This document shows positions 62,334-64,000 of a stretch of 64,000 bases of DNA, piece after piece. The position numbers and the translations under genes were made by a program. Location: positions 186,001-250,000 of the forward strand of contig CAVTNM010000001.1 of assembly GCA_963736055.1 (NCBI GenBank), in the 5' to 3' direction. The notes beneath the pieces are model-generated. The model worked only from the letters and a program-made list of their open reading frames with translations. It was not told the DNA's origin and made no database searches. The stretch comes from AC-32 sp963736055. GTDB lineage: Bacteria; Actinomycetota; Thermoleophilia; Gaiellales; Gaiellaceae. Within the stretch, counting starts at the first letter, position 1, and each line of letters starts with the position of its first letter.

Positions 62334-62528
62334 GTGAAGGAGATCTGGACCGGTCGGGTTGCCCGCGCCGCAGGGCGGTACGGCGAGCACGCTCCGGCCG
62401 CCGCGGTGTGCTGCAACGCCTGCCGGACCTGTGTCACGACCAACCTGATCGGGCTGGCGACCGCCGCGGTTGGGGCGCTGGGCCTGGGCGCCGCTCGGCT
62501 CGTCCGGCGACACCCGCGGGCCTCCTAG
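62334..62528 (+). CDS. Small cysteine-motif membrane protein
   Basis: A 64-residue protein with a basic N-terminus (MKEIWTGRVARAAGRYGEHA), a cysteine cluster (VCCNACRTC) and one membrane helix (IGLATAAVGALGLGAARLV). The CCNACxxC arrangement could bind a metal or form disulfides. The family is not recognised. It starts 22 bp after scpB and may be in its operon; the GTG start is tentative. Confidence 0.5.
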   Translation: MKEIWTGRVARAAGRYGEHAPAAAVCCNACRTCVTTNLIGLATAAVGALGLGAARLVRRHPRAS

Positions 62529-62546
62529 CCCTCGAACGTGTCCGAA

Positions 62547-62567
62547 CCGGCCATGTCCCATGGCCGG
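62547..62567. terminator. Perfect 9-bp stem hairpin
   Basis: CCGGCCATG pairs exactly with CATGGCCGG around a TCC loop, 19 bp after the stop of the small cysteine-motif gene and upstream of the stop of a minus-strand GYD gene. It could serve as a terminator for the scpAB operon. Confidence 0.45.
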
Positions 62568-62649
62568 TGAACCCGGCCTCCTCCCCGCTGAAGAGCCTAA
62601 TGCGGGCGGGCGCGCGTGTCTGTGACCATCTGTGCCGAACGCGTGCCGG

Positions 62650-62940
62650 TCAGATGCGGCGGATGATCGCCTCGGCCTCGTCGCGCGTGAACGCGCGCAG
62701 GGTCTCCGTGTGCTCCGCGCCGTGGCGCTGGAGCTTCATCAGGATCTCGGCGGCCGTGTCGTCGTCGGGCGCTTCGAAGATCTCGACCACGTCGTAGCGG
62801 CCGAGCGTCACGTAGACGCCCATCAGCGTGCCGCCGGCCTCCTCGATGACCCGCTCACCCTCCTCGACCCGCTCGCGCCAGGCGGGCAGGCCGGCGACGC
62901 CTTGCGAGGTCCAGCGCATCAGCGTCACATAGTGCGGCAT
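62650..62940 (-). CDS. GYD domain protein
   Basis: A 96-residue GYD-domain protein: MPHYVTLMRWTSQGVAGLPA, VIEEAGGTLMGVYVTLGRYD (the GRYD motif gives the family name, seen as GYD) and VEIFEAPDDDTAAEILMKLQ. The fold is a small ferredoxin-like barrel; its function is unknown. A 29-bp near-perfect palindrome begins 3 bp upstream of the ATG and so covers the ribosome-binding region. Confidence 0.88.
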   Translation of the reverse strand: MPHYVTLMRWTSQGVAGLPAWRERVEEGERVIEEAGGTLMGVYVTLGRYDVVEIFEAPDDDTAAEILMKLQRHGAEHTETLRAFTRDEAEAIIRRI

Positions 62941-62943
62941 CAA

Positions 62944-62972
62944 CCGCGAAAAATGCTCTGCATTTTCCGCGG
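62944..62972. repeat. Near-perfect 29-bp palindrome over the GYD gene ribosome-binding site
   Basis: CCGCGAAAAATGC pairs with GCATTTTCCGCGG (one mismatch) around a TCT loop. It is followed by GGGGTCAAG on the plus strand, echoing the GGGGTC cores of the other palindromes. It may be a separate REP-like family or an RNA hairpin controlling translation of the GYD gene. Confidence 0.6.
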
Positions 62973-63038
62973 GGTCAAGTTTGTCCTTCGCTTCGCTCGG
63001 AGGACTTGAGAGGCAGATTCCACGAAACAATCCCCGGA

Positions 63039-63785
63039 ATGCGCCTGAACGCCTACCTCGCCCGAGCCGGAGTCGCCTCGCGGCGCGGCGCCGACGAGCT
63101 GATCAAGGCGGGCCGCGTCGCCGTCAACGGCCAGCCGGGTCAGCTGAACACCTTCGTGGCAAAGCGCGACCGGGTCGAGCTCGACGGCCGCCCAGTCGAG
63201 CTTCAGCCGCTCGCCTACGTCCTCCTGCACAAGCCTCCGGGCGTGGTCACGACCGCGCGTGACCCGCAGGGCCGGCGAACCGTCGTCGACCTGGTCGACC
63301 ACGCTGCCCGCGTCGTCCCGGTCGGCCGGCTCGACGCAGACACGACCGGCGCGCTCCTGCTCACCAACGACGGTGAGCTCGCGCACAGGCTTGCGCACCC
63401 GCGCTACGAGGTCGAGAAGGTGTACGTCGCCGAGGTCGAGGGCGAGCCGTCCGACGAGGCGCTCGAGCGCCTCCGGGGCGGCGTCGAGCTCGACGACGGG
63501 CCGACGGCTCCCGCGCAGGCCCGCCGACTGGGCCCGGGCCGGGTCGAGCTCGTGCTGCACGAGGGCCGAAAGCACCAGGTCAAGCGCATGTGCGCGGCAG
63601 TCGGCCACCCGGTCATCCGGCTTCACCGCAGCCGTTACGCGGGGCTGACGCTCGAAGGGCTCGAGCCCGGCGCGTGGCGCGAGCTCGAGCCCTCCGAAGT
63701 AGTGCTGCTTAAGTCATCGCGGCCAGCGCGCGGGCCTGGACGATCAGGGCCTGCGCCTGCGCGATCCAGGCGTGAGCCTGGTTGA
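63039..63785 (+). CDS. 16S/23S rRNA pseudouridine synthase of the RsuA/RluB type
   Basis: An S4 domain (MRLNAYLARAGVASRRGADE, LIKAGRVAVNGQPG) precedes the RsuA/RluB catalytic domain with the nucleophilic Asp in VGRLDADTTGALLLTNDGEL and the downstream RKHQVKRMCAAVGHPVIRLH. RluB (23S) and RsuA (16S) cannot be told apart here. The family usually ends soon after EVVLLK; this frame runs 25 codons further, overlapping the convergent edge gene by 77 bp with an odd Pro/Arg-rich tail, so the stop may be read through a small error. Confidence 0.92.
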   Translation: MRLNAYLARAGVASRRGADELIKAGRVAVNGQPGQLNTFVAKRDRVELDGRPVELQPLAYVLLHKPPGVVTTARDPQGRRTVVDLVDHAARVVPVGRLDADTTGALLLTNDGELAHRLAHPRYEVEKVYVAEVEGEPSDEALERLRGGVELDDGPTAPAQARRLGPGRVELVLHEGRKHQVKRMCAAVGHPVIRLHRSRYAGLTLEGLEPGAWRELEPSEVVLLKSSRPARGPGRSGPAPARSRREPG

Positions 63786-64000
63786 CGTTGATCGGCGTGT
63801 TGTGGAATGCCGCGGCATCGAGCGCCCCGCGGATCTGCGAGGCGAGGGTGTCGCGCTTCGCCGTCAACGCGGCGATCTGGTCTTCGATCGACGCGTAGCG
63901 GCTGTCATCGCTGGCGGTCCCGCTCTTGATCGCCTTGGTCGACGCGATCAGCGTGCTGGCGGCGAACTCGCCGAACGGCGCGTTCAGCTGCTTGTACGTC
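63709..64000 (-). CDS. C-terminal part of an unidentified protein, cut off by the window edge
   Basis: A minus-strand frame enters from the right edge and ends at TAA 63711-63709. The ~96 residues present are Ala-rich and helical: YKQLNAPFGEFAASTLIAST, SIEDQIAALTAKRDTLASQI and the C-terminal AQAQALIVQARALAAMT. Codon use is typical of real genes here, and the heptad-like pattern suggests a coiled coil. The family is not recognised from this part. Confidence 0.7.
   Translation of the reverse strand, partial: TYKQLNAPFGEFAASTLIASTKAIKSGTASDDSRYASIEDQIAALTAKRDTLASQIRGALDAAAFHNTPINVNQAHAWIAQAQALIVQARALAAMT

Overview
The window is about 64 kb of high-GC bacterial chromosome with strongly GC-biased third codon positions, frequent GTG starts and dense gene packing with many 1-22 bp overlaps. 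The gene families (DUF2332, acVLRF1/Vms1-type peptidyl-tRNA hydrolase, ArgR, a DUF3618/phage-holin/YihY membrane cluster, SMC partners ScpA/ScpB, several ECF sigma factors) point to a deep-branching actinobacterium, possibly class Thermoleophilia (Gaiella/Solirubrobacter-like). That placement is inference; no rRNA or tRNA gene is visible to confirm it.

Layout. 0-4.6 kb: an edge-truncated gene, msrB-msrA (methionine sulfoxide repair), a TadG-like VWA protein, a FIST sensor-type protein and a YjbR-like protein. 4.6-15.5 kb: translation genes thrS, infC-rpmI-rplT, a SpoU methyltransferase and pheS-pheT, with small accessory genes and two tandem SAM methyltransferases. This stretch also carries two copies of an unlabelled ~150-bp repeat made of two palindromes, and a related palindrome inside pheT. 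15.5-19.3 kb: a cyclic-nucleotide-binding protein, a secreted cupredoxin, a five-gene membrane operon and argR. 20-25.7 kb: the E1alpha, E1beta, E2 and E3 genes of a 2-oxoacid dehydrogenase complex. 25.7-30 kb: two paralogous ECF sigma factors with membrane-anchored tails (one with a built-in zinc anti-sigma domain), then small proteins. 30-38 kb: an aminotransferase, a heme peroxidase, a DUF4242 protein, a large LuxR-type ATPase regulator, a degraded patch with gene fragments, and an EamA exporter. 38-46.4 kb: an MFS protein fused to a cyclic-nucleotide domain, an acVLRF1-like protein, an FAD oxidoreductase fused to CBS domains, and a phosphoglucomutase plus GH65 phosphorylase pair. 46.4-49.2 kb: a polar amino acid ABC transporter. 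49.5-64 kb: GYD proteins, typA, dnaE, a threonine-dehydratase-like gene, a sigma factor with a membrane partner, lgt, scpAB and a pseudouridine synthase.

A striking property of the window is that many genes, including dnaE, typA and pdhA that should be essential or central, are split by single-nucleotide shifts, nearly all +1 insertions in G/C-rich runs and several at CCGGGC. The simplest reading is systematic sequence error in this assembly. I annotate these genes at full span and give the shift position in each entry.

The most interesting signals are the conserved two-palindrome repeat element and its in-frame relative inside pheT, the pair of sigma factors with modular built-in anti-sigma tails, a perfect 25-bp operator-like palindrome before the E2 gene, a 116-bp out-of-frame overlap of infC and rpmI, and several sensor-domain fusions (MFS-cNMP, FAD-CBS, unknown domain-cNMP).
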